Assembly: GCF_002870965.1 (NCBI RefSeq)
Contig: NZ_PHSO01000002.1
Coordinates: forward strand, 96,001 to 160,000
DNA length: 64,000 bases
Direction of reading: 5' to 3'
Source: Tsuneonella flava
GTDB taxonomy: Bacteria > Pseudomonadota > Alphaproteobacteria > Sphingomonadales > Sphingomonadaceae
Below, in pieces: positions 35,117 through 43,772 of the stretch. A program made the position numbers and the translations under genes. Numbering within the stretch: position 1 is the first letter of the stretch; every line of letters starts with the position of its first letter. Under the pieces are notes generated by a model. The model had not been told where the DNA came from, made no database searches, and saw nothing but the letters and a program-made list of their open reading frames with translations.

Positions 35117-35463
35117 CACAGCCCCTCCAGTTCCTTGTCGCAGGCTTTCGCGCGCTGCATCATGTGCGACAGAGCCTCGTCAGCGCCCATCACTCTGGAA
35201 CGCTTGCGATATTTCGCCTTGGCTTTGTCGACATAGGATTTCGCGTCGAACTTATTCCGCTCCGCGAACATCTGCATCACCTGCGCCCACTGTTCGGCGG
35301 AGTGATTGAGCCGCGCACCGTTCGATTCCGCGACATGCACCACATAGACGCATTCGCCGGCCGCTCTCATCACAGCTTCGTTGCTGGTCTTGGCCTGCGC
35401 CTGACCTGCAACCAGCACAGCGGCAACCATTGCCGCACCACCAATCAATGTCCGTATTGTCAT
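35116..35463 (-). CDS. Small hypothetical exported protein, first gene of the operon
   Basis: 115 residues: signal peptide (LIGGAAMVAAVLVAGQAQA), then a short helical chain with two Cys (GECVYVVHVAES, AKACDKELEGL). ATG at 35463 is chosen for signal-peptide fit; an ATG nine codons upstream has no good site. It resembles the N-terminal part of the 34178-35116 protein (ECGVALHVSETKG versus ECVYVVHVAESNG). It is the first gene of the eight-gene minus-strand operon and diverges from the response-regulator gene. Confidence 0.7.
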   Translation of the reverse strand: MTIRTLIGGAAMVAAVLVAGQAQAKTSNEAVMRAAGECVYVVHVAESNGARLNHSAEQWAQVMQMFAERNKFDAKSYVDKAKAKYRKRSRVMGADEALSHMMQRAKACDKELEGL

Positions 35464-35530
35464 GAGCCCATCCCTTTCGTGATGGCTCACTCTTACTCAG
35501 CGGCCCGGCCCCGGCGCAGACACGATTGCC

Positions 35531-35602
35531 GTTAGGATTATGACATTTGTTGTTAAGTGTCTGTTTCTGCACCCGGTAAAGGGCCACAACCGAATTCCTA
35601 AC
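35531..35602. promoter_or_regulatory. Inverted-repeat pair in the divergent Sel1/two-component promoter region
   Basis: GTTAGGA (35531-35537) and its exact complement TCCTAAC (35596-35602) lie in opposite orientation about 58 bases apart; each is followed within a few bases by a TGACA/TGTCA element. The pair occupies the gap between the exported-protein operon (start 35463) and the response-regulator gene (start 35825), so it may be a response-regulator binding site. Confidence 0.4.
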
Positions 35603-35680
35603 GAGATTTGTCACGGGCCGCAGCCAGCGATCGTTGCTAGGTAAGAGTTGCGACCCGAAGGGCATTTGCCCTGACACCTT
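35603..35680 (+). ncRNA. Candidate leader or small RNA ahead of a strong terminator
   Basis: Between the inverted repeat and the terminator at 35681 no ORF is credible. The stretch contains a short perfect hairpin, AGGGCA/TGCCCT. A plus-strand transcript ending at 35714 is implied, either a free small RNA or an attenuated leader of the response-regulator gene, which starts 111 bases beyond. The 5' end is not defined. Confidence 0.35.
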
Positions 35681-35714
35681 GCGGGCCCCGCTCCTGTTGC
35701 GGGGCCCGCCTTTT
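35681..35714 (+). terminator. Strong intrinsic terminator upstream of the response regulator
   Basis: A perfect 11-bp GC stem (GCGGGCCCCGC and its complement) around TCCTGTT, then C and TTTT. The T-run lies only on the plus strand. It is 110 bases ahead of the response-regulator start and after the divergent promoter region, an unusual place for a terminator. Confidence 0.85.
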
Positions 35715-35824
35715 CGGTTTGTTCGTCCCGTCGCAATCCACTGCGCGCGCTTGCGGGGGGATCGATCCATCGGCAAAGTGGGTGCGGGGAATATGTGACG
35801 CGGTTTGGGGGCTACGATATTGGC

Positions 35825-36508
35825 ATGAAAGTCCTTTACATCGAAGACGATGCCCGCGCCGCAACCGAGGTGCGCGAACTCGCCTGGCAACAGGGCGATA
35901 CCATCGTAGTCGAAAACAACGGCACCGACGGACTGAAGCGCGCCGGGCTGGAACCGTTCGACGTGATTATCATGGACCGGATGCTGGGCGATGCCGACGG
36001 GCTGGAACTGATCCAGCGGCTGCGCGGCAGCGGAGTCAGTACGCCGATCCTGATGCTGAGCGCATTGGGCCGCACCAGCGACCGGGCCGAAGGGCTGGAG
36101 GCGGGGGCCGACGATTACCTCGCCAAACCGTTCGAAGCGCTCGAACTGCTCGCCCGTATCCGCGCACTGCATCGCAGGGCATCGGGCCGCGAACACAGCG
36201 CGGTGATCCTGTTCGGCGCGTTCGAATGCCATGTGAAGGCACGCACCGCGTTCCGCGACAACCGGCACTTGCCGCTCAGCCCGCGCGAATTCGAACTGTT
36301 CCGCTATTTCATGGAAAATGCCGGGGAAGTCGTAACCCGCGAGATGCTGCTGCGCGATGTGTGGAACATGTCGTTCGACCCGCAGACCAATGTCGTGGAC
36401 GTGAATATCGGCCGTTTGCGCCGCAAGCTGGAGGAAGGCTTCGGTAGCCCTGCGCTGGAAACGGTGTGGGGCGCGGGATACCGCCTGTTGCAGGGGCGCA
36501 CATCATAA
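35825..36508 (+). CDS. OmpR-family response regulator
   Basis: 227 residues. Receiver domain 1-115: phosphoacceptor Asp51 in DVIIMDRMLGDADG, Thr/Ser and Lys in LMLSALGRTSD and DDYLAKPFE. Winged helix 125-225: SPREFELFRYFMENAGEVVTR, then VVDVNIGRLRRKLEE as recognition region and WGAGYRL as wing. ATG at 35825 is the only start that gives a proper receiver. The kinase gene overlaps it by 43 bases. It probably controls the divergent Sel1 operon and its own operon. Confidence 0.9.
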   Translation: MKVLYIEDDARAATEVRELAWQQGDTIVVENNGTDGLKRAGLEPFDVIIMDRMLGDADGLELIQRLRGSGVSTPILMLSALGRTSDRAEGLEAGADDYLAKPFEALELLARIRALHRRASGREHSAVILFGAFECHVKARTAFRDNRHLPLSPREFELFRYFMENAGEVVTREMLLRDVWNMSFDPQTNVVDVNIGRLRRKLEEGFGSPALETVWGAGYRLLQGRTS

Positions 36509-37857
36509 TCGCTCGCCGCTCCATCTTCACGCATATCGTTTTCCTGTCGGCCATCCTGTCGGCGGTGCTCCTGCTCGGGCTGTGGTGGGTGACAGACCAG
36601 ACGATCCGCGAAACGCTGGCCGCATCCACACGCAACAATGTGGACGTGGACCTTGCGGGTCTGGTCGATATTCACGCCAGCGGCGGACAGGCGGAGCTGG
36701 AACGGCGGATTGCCGACCGTCTGGCCGTGGTGCCGGTGGATGGCAGCCGCCCGCACTATCTGCTGGCCGATGCAAAGGGCCGCGCGATCGCAGGCGACAT
36801 CCAGTCGTGGCCGACGCTCGACCCCACGATATCCGAAAGCGGGACTATCCCTATCGGAGACCGCACGCGGGCCTATGCCCGCGCCACACTGATCGCGCCG
36901 GGCCTGCGCCTGCTGGTCGCGCACGAGCCGCTGGACGAAGGGCCATTGCTGGCACGGGTAGCGACAGTGTTCCTGCTGGGCGGAGCGATTTTCGTCGCCT
37001 GTATCGCGCTGTTCGCACAAGCGGCGAGCGGACGCGTCCGCCAGCGCGTATCGCAAGTCAGCAGCGCATTCAGAGCGAGCGACGATGACGCGCTAAAGCG
37101 GCTGACAATGCCGGACCGCCCCGACGAAATAGACCGCATCGCCAGTCAGGCCGCCGACGCGATCAAACGGGCACGCCAGCTATCCGAAGCGAACCGCGAA
37201 ACCTCCGAACAGATCGCTCACGAAATCCGCACCCCGCTGATGCATCTCGACACGCGATTGGTGAAGGCGCTCGAACAGCAGGGCAGCGCCCCGACAACGG
37301 CCGCGCATCTGACGGAGGCGCGGGGCGAAATCCGCCGTCTGGTCGGCACGCTGGAAGCTCTGCTCGATATTGCATCGAGCAAGGCGCACACTGGCGATAC
37401 TCAGGGGATGAAACCGGTCGATCTCAGCGCGATGGTCAGCGGCATTTGCGAACTTTATGCCGACAGCGCGGAAGAGGCAGGGTACGATTTTCAATGGCAA
37501 ATCGCATCCGGTGTGAGCATGATGGGGGACGAAGCGCAGCTGGGCCGGATCATGACCAATCTTCTCGACAATGCCTTCAAATATAACCGCGAAAGCGGAT
37601 CGATCCGCGTGGAGTTGTCCAGCGGACCGGTCCTGACGGTCAGCGACGATGGCCCCGGCATCCCCGATGCCGACCGCGAGCGGGTGTTCGACCGGTTCTA
37701 TCGCGGCAAAGCGGCCAGCGGGGATCAATCGGGCAGCGGTTTGGGCCTTGCGCTGGCCCGCGCCATCGCAGTGCGCCACGGATTGCACATCCACCTGGCG
37801 GCAGGTGAAGGCGGGGCGCGCTTCGTGGTCGAACCCACAAGCGAGGACGCGATATGA
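36466..37857 (+). CDS. Sensor histidine kinase
   Basis: 463 residues. First transmembrane helix near residues 23-43 (IVFLSAILSAVLLLGLWWV), a short ~115-residue periplasmic sensor domain, second helix (VATVFLLGGAIFVACIALF), HAMP-like linker, H-box EQIAHEIRTPLM with His252, N-box NLLDNAFKYN and G boxes DDGPGIPD and GSGLGLALA. The only canonical in-frame start before the first helix is GTG at 36466, which overlaps the response-regulator gene; a non-canonical start nearer 36508 is possible. Ligand unknown. The 3' end overlaps the lipoprotein gene by four bases. Confidence 0.86.
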   Translation: MGRGIPPVAGAHIIIARRSIFTHIVFLSAILSAVLLLGLWWVTDQTIRETLAASTRNNVDVDLAGLVDIHASGGQAELERRIADRLAVVPVDGSRPHYLLADAKGRAIAGDIQSWPTLDPTISESGTIPIGDRTRAYARATLIAPGLRLLVAHEPLDEGPLLARVATVFLLGGAIFVACIALFAQAASGRVRQRVSQVSSAFRASDDDALKRLTMPDRPDEIDRIASQAADAIKRARQLSEANRETSEQIAHEIRTPLMHLDTRLVKALEQQGSAPTTAAHLTEARGEIRRLVGTLEALLDIASSKAHTGDTQGMKPVDLSAMVSGICELYADSAEEAGYDFQWQIASGVSMMGDEAQLGRIMTNLLDNAFKYNRESGSIRVELSSGPVLTVSDDGPGIPDADRERVFDRFYRGKAASGDQSGSGLGLALARAIAVRHGLHIHLAAGEGGARFVVEPTSEDAI

Positions 37858-38447
37858 CGGTGTCGCCTCGCTTGCTGGCGTACACCGCCATCGCACTGCC
37901 GCTTACGCTGGCCGGATGCGCCACTGCGCCTGCGGAGGGAAGCATACGCGCCGCCCTGCCAGCCGAGGCAGGCTCTGCGGCCTTCGCTGCGACCGATCTG
38001 GCGGCAGCGCAGGATGCCTATGACGCGGGCGACAGCGCAGCGCTTACCATTCTGCTCGACCGGCTGCGTAATCGCGGTGTCAGACCTCTCGACCCGGACG
38101 GGGAACAGACGGTCGATCGCTGGTCACAGGCCGCCACTGAAAGCGGACCGCCACTGCGGGGCCGTGCGCTTGGGCCGGGGTTCCTGCGCGGGCGACTGAA
38201 ACCCGAAGAGCTGCGCGCAACCAGCCAGATTTTCCTGGCCGGCAAGCCCACCGAAATTTCCGTAGCGGGTGGCAAAGGCCAGCCGCTGCGCCTGCGACTG
38301 CTGGATGCAAAGGCGAACGTGGTGTGCGAACGCGACCCTGCTTACGGGCGGTCCTGTCGCTTTACGCCAATCTTCACACAACGTTATTCGATAGAGATCG
38401 CCAATCGGGGGGCCAATGAAACATCGTATTACCTTGTGTTCGACTAG
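37854..38447 (+). CDS. Putative lipoprotein between the kinase and CHAT genes
   Basis: 197 residues with a lipoprotein signal ending LTLAGC (Cys22). A helical segment follows, then a beta-rich C-terminus from about residue 115 (ATSQIFLAGKPTEISVAGG, PLRLRLLDAKANVVCERD, RYSIEIANRGANETSYYLVFD) that resembles pre-peptidase C-terminal (PPC)-like beta-sandwiches. ATG at 37854 overlaps the kinase stop as ATGA, and the 3' end overlaps the CHAT gene by 32 bases. It may be a partner or sensor of the CHAT protease. Confidence 0.72.
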   Translation: MTVSPRLLAYTAIALPLTLAGCATAPAEGSIRAALPAEAGSAAFAATDLAAAQDAYDAGDSAALTILLDRLRNRGVRPLDPDGEQTVDRWSQAATESGPPLRGRALGPGFLRGRLKPEELRATSQIFLAGKPTEISVAGGKGQPLRLRLLDAKANVVCERDPAYGRSCRFTPIFTQRYSIEIANRGANETSYYLVFD

Positions 38448-41193
38448 AACAGTTATCGCCGCGACTCTGCTGGCCTTTGCGTTTCCGGCACACAGCGCAC
38501 AGCCTGCGGAAGACGATTTGTTTCTCGGCACTGTCGCCCGCTACGAAGCCGCTGTCGCCAGCCTGAAGGAAAGCGGCGGCGATCTGGCACCGCAGCAAAT
38601 CGGAGCTATCGCTTCGCGCGCGATTATCGCTGCTTACTTTTCCGAACGATACGATGCCGCTGCCGATCTGTATTCGCGATATCGCGATAAACCGCTCGAT
38701 ACACTGGCGGTGGTGACCGGGCTGGGTGCGATCTTGCAAGCCAGCAGCGATGCCGATGCGAAGGCCGCTGCCCGCAAACGTCTGGCGGCATACGCCACGC
38801 AACCGGTGCCAGACGCTCCGCTCGCCCCCGCTGTGTCGCAGGCGGCACTGGGCGCGGATGCCATGTTGCGCGACGATCTGCCCGGCGCGGTCGCGTTCTT
38901 CCGCAAGGCGATGGAACTGGCGCAGCGCGATCTGCCTGCAGACGATCCGGCGCAAGTCATGTTCGCCAACGCCTATGGCCGCCACCTGCAATATGCCGAC
39001 CGCACAGCAGGCCGCACCGCTGTCGAACGGACCGAACGGCTTGCGCTCGATATCCTGCCCGAAGGCCACCCGCTGTGGATCAACGTGTGGTACGATATGG
39101 CCGCTCGCTCGCAAGCGGCAGGGCGGTTTAGCGAAGCGGCGGCGATCTATGCGCGGATCACCGATCTCGCGGCCCGCGAATGGGGGCAGGATGACAGGCG
39201 GCTCTATCCCATCCTGCAATACCGCGCGGTCGCGCTGTCCGGGCTGGGCGAACGGCAGACCGCGCTCGACATTGCCCGGCTCGCGATCACTGTCGAAGGC
39301 AGCCAACCGATGGGGGATCGTGCGATGCACCGCGAACTGATCGGAGGGCTGTTGCTGGGCGAGGGGCAGATCGAAGAAGCCACTGCCTCTTATCGCGAAG
39401 GACTGGCTCTGCTCGATGGGACGGACCCGGACGATCTGCGCTGGGCCTTCATCCAGTCGCGTCTTGCCCGCACGCTCAGCGTACTGGGGCAGGATGCCGA
39501 AGCGCTCGAAATGGCGAAAAAGGCCGAAGCGGGGTTCGCTGCCAAATTGCCCGCCACGCACCCGGCGCGGATCACGACGGATGCGATGATAGCCAAGGCA
39601 TTCGCCCGGTCAGGCGATCCGGCCCACGCCTATGACATGCTGGAAAAAATCGTCGCGACAAATGAAAGCAAGATGCTGGATGCCTATGCCCGGTCGCAGG
39701 ACGTGCGAAGCGTGGCGGCAGCGAACAACACACTGTTTCGCGATTTCGCATGGGTCGCGCTGAAGAACGCGCGGATGGAACAGGCCTGGCGCGCCGCGCA
39801 GCTCGCAACATTGGGCGAACTGGCGATGTCCTCCGCCAAGCTCGGCTACCCCGGTGATGCGGAAGGGTTTCGCAAGGCGTTGGAAGGGGTGCAGGCCGCC
39901 CGTACGGCAGAGGCAGACACGCGCCAGAAACTGGCCGACGGGAAAGCCAGTGCCAATGCACTGGCCGCAGCCATCGACCACCGCGAAACGGCCGAGCGCC
40001 AGCTCGACAGCGATTTCCCGCGTCATGCGGAAATCCTGCGCCCCACTCCGCTAACGCTGGCGGAAACGCAAGCCGGGTTGAGCGACACAGAAGCTGTCGT
40101 CATCCCGCTGGTAGTGGAAGATCGCAACGTCACGCTCGTTGTCACCAGCAATGCAGTGATCTGGCAGGAAAGCACCTCGCCATATAACAGCACAACGGCA
40201 CTGATCAGGCAGCTGCGGGCCTCACTGGAAGAAGCCAGCGTGGCCGATGGCGATGCCGACCGGTTCGACAGCGCCGCCGCGCACGAGATCTATCGCCGTT
40301 TCTTCGGCCCAGCACTTGCCCCTGCGCTGACAGGCATAACCAAGCTGATTTTCCCCGCAGGCGGGCCGCTGGCGCAGATTCCACCCTCGGTTCTGGTGAG
40401 CGAAACGCCGGTCGCAGGCAAAACACCCCGGTTCCTGATCCGCGATTATGCAATTGCCGTGCGCCCGTCGCTACGCCCGCTGGCTCCGCCCAAAAAGACG
40501 CCAGCTCATGCGTTTGCCGGGATCGGTGCGCCTGCGCTGTCTGCAAAGAATGGCGATGCACGGTCGCTGAGAGGGATGGATATCGACATCAAGGCCCTGC
40601 GCGCATTGCCGTCGCTGCCCGGATCGCTGGCGGAGCTGACAGCGATGCGTAATGCCTTTGCCCGGGATGACGCGCTGTTGCTGACCGGTGAGCAAGCGAC
40701 CGAAGCCGGCGTGCGTGCAGCGCCGCTGGGCGATTACCGGGTACTGGCGTTTTCGACCCACGGCCTTGTCGGTGGGCAGATCCGCGATCTGGCCGAGCCG
40801 GCACTGGTGCTGACTCCGCCCGATGCGCCGACTTCTGCCGAAGATGGCTTGCTGACCGCATCGGAAATCGCCGCGATGGATCTTGCCGCCGACTGGGTTA
40901 TCCTGTCCGCTTGCAACACCGCCGCAGGGGATGGCCGTGGCGGTGCGACGTATGGCGGGCTGGCACGCGCGTTTCAGGTGGCCGGGGCGCATTCGCTGCT
41001 GCTGTCGCACTGGCCGGTGCGCGACGATGCCGCGGCCTTCCTGTCGGTCGAAACCCTGCGCCGCGCCGAAACCGGTGCCGACCGGGCGCAGGCGTTGCGA
41101 GAGGCGCAATTGCAGATGATCACCGATCATGCGGGAATACCGGGAGAGGTCAACCCCGGCGTGTGGGGCCCGTTCGTATTGATAGAGGGGTGA
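38416..41193 (+). CDS. Secreted TPR-CHAT domain protein (caspase-like peptidase)
   Basis: 925 residues. An N-terminal Sec signal (TVIAATLLAFAFPAHSA) is followed by an array of helical TPR-like repeats to about residue 480, a coiled segment, and a C-terminal CHAT (caspase HetF-associated with TPRs) domain from about residue 590. The catalytic pair is intact: His782 in LAFSTHGLVGG and Cys833 in VILSACNTAAGDG; SLLLSHWPVRDDAAA follows as in active members. ATG at 38416 overlaps the lipoprotein gene by 32 bases. CHAT proteases are cleaved-substrate peptidases of clan CD; export is unusual compared with cytosolic craspase and gasdermin-linked types. It ends 12 bases from the convergent Wzy gene. 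Confidence 0.88.
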   Translation: MKHRITLCSTRTVIAATLLAFAFPAHSAQPAEDDLFLGTVARYEAAVASLKESGGDLAPQQIGAIASRAIIAAYFSERYDAAADLYSRYRDKPLDTLAVVTGLGAILQASSDADAKAAARKRLAAYATQPVPDAPLAPAVSQAALGADAMLRDDLPGAVAFFRKAMELAQRDLPADDPAQVMFANAYGRHLQYADRTAGRTAVERTERLALDILPEGHPLWINVWYDMAARSQAAGRFSEAAAIYARITDLAAREWGQDDRRLYPILQYRAVALSGLGERQTALDIARLAITVEGSQPMGDRAMHRELIGGLLLGEGQIEEATASYREGLALLDGTDPDDLRWAFIQSRLARTLSVLGQDAEALEMAKKAEAGFAAKLPATHPARITTDAMIAKAFARSGDPAHAYDMLEKIVATNESKMLDAYARSQDVRSVAAANNTLFRDFAWVALKNARMEQAWRAAQLATLGELAMSSAKLGYPGDAEGFRKALEGVQAARTAEADTRQKLADGKASANALAAAIDHRETAERQLDSDFPRHAEILRPTPLTLAETQAGLSDTEAVVIPLVVEDRNVTLVVTSNAVIWQESTSPYNSTTALIRQLRASLEEASVADGDADRFDSAAAHEIYRRFFGPALAPALTGITKLIFPAGGPLAQIPPSVLVSETPVAGKTPRFLIRDYAIAVRPSLRPLAPPKKTPAHAFAGIGAPALSAKNGDARSLRGMDIDIKALRALPSLPGSLAELTAMRNAFARDDALLLTGEQATEAGVRAAPLGDYRVLAFSTHGLVGGQIRDLAEPALVLTPPDAPTSAEDGLLTASEIAAMDLAADWVILSACNTAAGDGRGGATYGGLARAFQVAGAHSLLLSHWPVRDDAAAFLSVETLRRAETGADRAQALREAQLQMITDHAGIPGEVNPGVWGPFVLIEG

Positions 41194-41205
41194 AAGGCCG
41201 GACAG

Positions 41206-42522
41206 CTAGGCACCTGTACCCCTTCGCCCGATGGCGGCCAGCCACCATGCCACCGCCAGCAACGGCAGAATGCCGCCGGAAAGCAGCGCCGTGCTGAATT
41301 CGCGGCTGCAGAAGAAATACATGTTCATCGACAGCGCGATAGTCAGCACCAGCCGCAGATCGGCCCAAGCGATGCGCGATGTCGCTACGGTCGCAAACGA
41401 CGCGGTGCCACCCGCCATCAGAGCAAACAGTGCAATCCCCGGCCACCCGAGCCCGGCATAACCCGACCCGATAAAGCCGACCTGATACGTCGTATCGGCC
41501 CCGAAATACCTGCGCGGAATGAAGCTGGTGACGTTAAAGAATTTCTCCCCCAGCAATTCGGCCAGCAGGCCATAATTGCGGATACCCAGAAATGCGGTGC
41601 GGGCCGGGAATTCGCTGAACCACAGCCGCAATGCATCGGCCTGAGCGAAGGCCCCGCGATAAAACACCAGCTTCACCAGATCGCCGCGCGCCAGCAATCC
41701 ATCGGCCAGGGCTGCGCGGTATTGCACCAGATAGAGCACGAATATCAGCCCCATCGCCGCCGCCGCCACCAATGCGGCAACAGCTTTCTCTTTCGATGTC
41801 AGTGACAGTCTGCCGCAGGAGTATGCAAACAGTGCCATCCCCACAGCGAACAGCGTGTAGATCAACGGAAATTTGTTCAACTGGATCATCGTGAAAACGA
41901 AAATCGCCACTGCCATGATCGCCGCTGCAATTCGCAGTGAGCGATATCGCATCGCGACGACGACATTGAGCATCAGCAGCACGATCGACAGCGTTTGCCG
42001 GGTGTAGTTCATCAGCAGCTCTATCGGAGCGCCGCTGAACAGCTTGCGCCTCAAGGCGGTGTAGCTGTGGGGCGACGTGCCGCGCAGATAGTCGAAAATG
42101 CCCGCAAGGCGCGGTGGCCCGACCAGCTCCACCGCATAAAACGCCAGGCAAACCATAGCGCTGATGCCGATCAGCCCGAGGGCCGCTGAACGGTTACGAA
42201 GGAGCAGCGGCGCGCCTTCGCCTCTGACGGCTATCGCTGGCGCTATCGCTTGCGGGTAAGCGGCTCGCACAGCCAGCATTGCAAACGCTATGCAGTAATT
42301 GGCGAGCGCGACAGCGAGCACATATTGCAGCTCTACCGCATCGCTCACATCGGCACTCAGATCGCGCAAGCTGCGAATCAGGGTGTGCGGACCATATTGC
42401 AGCAGATAAATCGCCACCAGAAACGTCGCAGGAGAGATCGTGGGGAAGCGCGCATACCTCAGCGCCAGCAGCAGTACGGCATAGCTGACCAGCGCAGCCG
42501 CATATCCGACCATTTCCATCAT
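41206..42522 (-). CDS. O-antigen/polysaccharide polymerase (Wzy-like)
   Basis: 438 residues with about ten to twelve hydrophobic segments and a large periplasmic loop in the later half (RGAFAQADALRLWFSEF through NVTSFIPRRYFGADTTYQV). This profile, with little sequence conservation, is typical of Wzy polymerases that join repeat units in the Wzx/Wzy pathway. ATG at 42522 is chosen for the ATGA overlap with the flippase gene. Assignment rests on topology and the neighbouring flippase and transferases. Confidence 0.75.
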   Translation of the reverse strand: MMEMVGYAAALVSYAVLLLALRYARFPTISPATFLVAIYLLQYGPHTLIRSLRDLSADVSDAVELQYVLAVALANYCIAFAMLAVRAAYPQAIAPAIAVRGEGAPLLLRNRSAALGLIGISAMVCLAFYAVELVGPPRLAGIFDYLRGTSPHSYTALRRKLFSGAPIELLMNYTRQTLSIVLLMLNVVVAMRYRSLRIAAAIMAVAIFVFTMIQLNKFPLIYTLFAVGMALFAYSCGRLSLTSKEKAVAALVAAAAMGLIFVLYLVQYRAALADGLLARGDLVKLVFYRGAFAQADALRLWFSEFPARTAFLGIRNYGLLAELLGEKFFNVTSFIPRRYFGADTTYQVGFIGSGYAGLGWPGIALFALMAGGTASFATVATSRIAWADLRLVLTIALSMNMYFFCSREFSTALLSGGILPLLAVAWWLAAIGRRGTGA

Positions 42523-43772
42523 GCGCGCCATTCCGTCAGAAGCGAGCGGTAGAGCCGCCAATAGCCAATCCCCATCGCCGCCAGCGCCATCGCAGTGCCC
42601 ACCGCCGCGCCCATTGCGCCATAGGTGGAGATCAGAGCGAAGCCGACCGCCAGGTTGATCGCCGCTCCCACCGCCACGATCCGGGCAATCCGGCGATTAT
42701 GGCCCAGCGTCACGAACATCGGCATCAGAGCATTGAAAGGGGCAGTAAACAGCTTACCCACAGCCAGCACCGCCAGAACACCGGCCGCCTGCCGATATTC
42801 GGGGCCGAACACACCGGCCAGCAATGGGCCGGGACACACGATCAGCGGCAGAGCGATCGCCAGCGACAGCCCGGCGGACGCACGCAGCACCACCCGCGCG
42901 AGCTGGCGATGCTGAGCCGGATTGCCTTCCCCCACCCGCAACAGGCGCGGCCCGGCGATCAGCCCCACGATTTCTGGCACGATCTGAAGAAAGAAAGTAA
43001 TGCGAATGGCGACACTGAAATCCGCCACCTGATCGATAGTCGACAGCGGCGCGAGCAGCAGGACATCGACCCGGTTGATCGCCTGTGCCAGCCCTTGCGA
43101 TACCAGAGAGGGCAATGCCATCGGCATGATAACCCGCCTCACCCGCCGGTGAGGCAGAGGCGAAAAGCCAGCAGGCACCGGGGCAACGATACGTCCTAAA
43201 TCGCGGTGCGCCCATAACGCTGCCAGCAGGTTGGCCCCCAGCAACGCCACGCCGAACGCAAATGACGTCGATATCGGTGCGATCAGCAATATCGCGATGG
43301 TCAGCCCACTTACGGTGGCCGTATCATGCACGACCGCCCGCAACCGCTGTGCCCTGCTCAAAAACGCCGTTCGCGCGATCCGGCGATAGATCATGCTGGC
43401 CGAACATACCGCCGCGATACATAGCAAAGCGATACTCTGGCCCCACGTCCGCTCCGCCCGTTCGAACACCAGCCCTGCCGCGATCAGCGCCGCGACCGGC
43501 AGCGACACCAGTACGGCCAGCGTTGCATACTGGCGCATCTTCCACAGTGCCCCCGAACGGCGGAAACGCGGCAGCACATAAGCGGCAAAACCATCCAGCC
43601 CCAGCGAACCAACCGACTGCGCGAACGCGATCAGCCCGACCAGATAGAATGCCGATCCGGCCTCCCCCTTGCTCAGCAAACGGGCCAGCAGCACAGCGAT
43701 TGCAAGCTGCATCGCCTTTGATGCAGCATATGCAGCCAGCAGCGGAGCGCCTCCGGCAAGGCGCGCCTTCAT
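42519..43772 (-). CDS. Polysaccharide flippase (Wzx/MATE-like)
   Basis: 417 residues, about twelve transmembrane helices, MVF/Wzx-type. LLAAYAASKAMQLAIAVLLARLLSKGEAG begins the first helical pair and the ends of the membrane bundle lack large soluble domains. It would move lipid-linked repeat units across the inner membrane for the polymerase encoded next. It overlaps both neighbours by four bases. Confidence 0.85.
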   Translation of the reverse strand: MKARLAGGAPLLAAYAASKAMQLAIAVLLARLLSKGEAGSAFYLVGLIAFAQSVGSLGLDGFAAYVLPRFRRSGALWKMRQYATLAVLVSLPVAALIAAGLVFERAERTWGQSIALLCIAAVCSASMIYRRIARTAFLSRAQRLRAVVHDTATVSGLTIAILLIAPISTSFAFGVALLGANLLAALWAHRDLGRIVAPVPAGFSPLPHRRVRRVIMPMALPSLVSQGLAQAINRVDVLLLAPLSTIDQVADFSVAIRITFFLQIVPEIVGLIAGPRLLRVGEGNPAQHRQLARVVLRASAGLSLAIALPLIVCPGPLLAGVFGPEYRQAAGVLAVLAVGKLFTAPFNALMPMFVTLGHNRRIARIVAVGAAINLAVGFALISTYGAMGAAVGTAMALAAMGIGYWRLYRSLLTEWRA

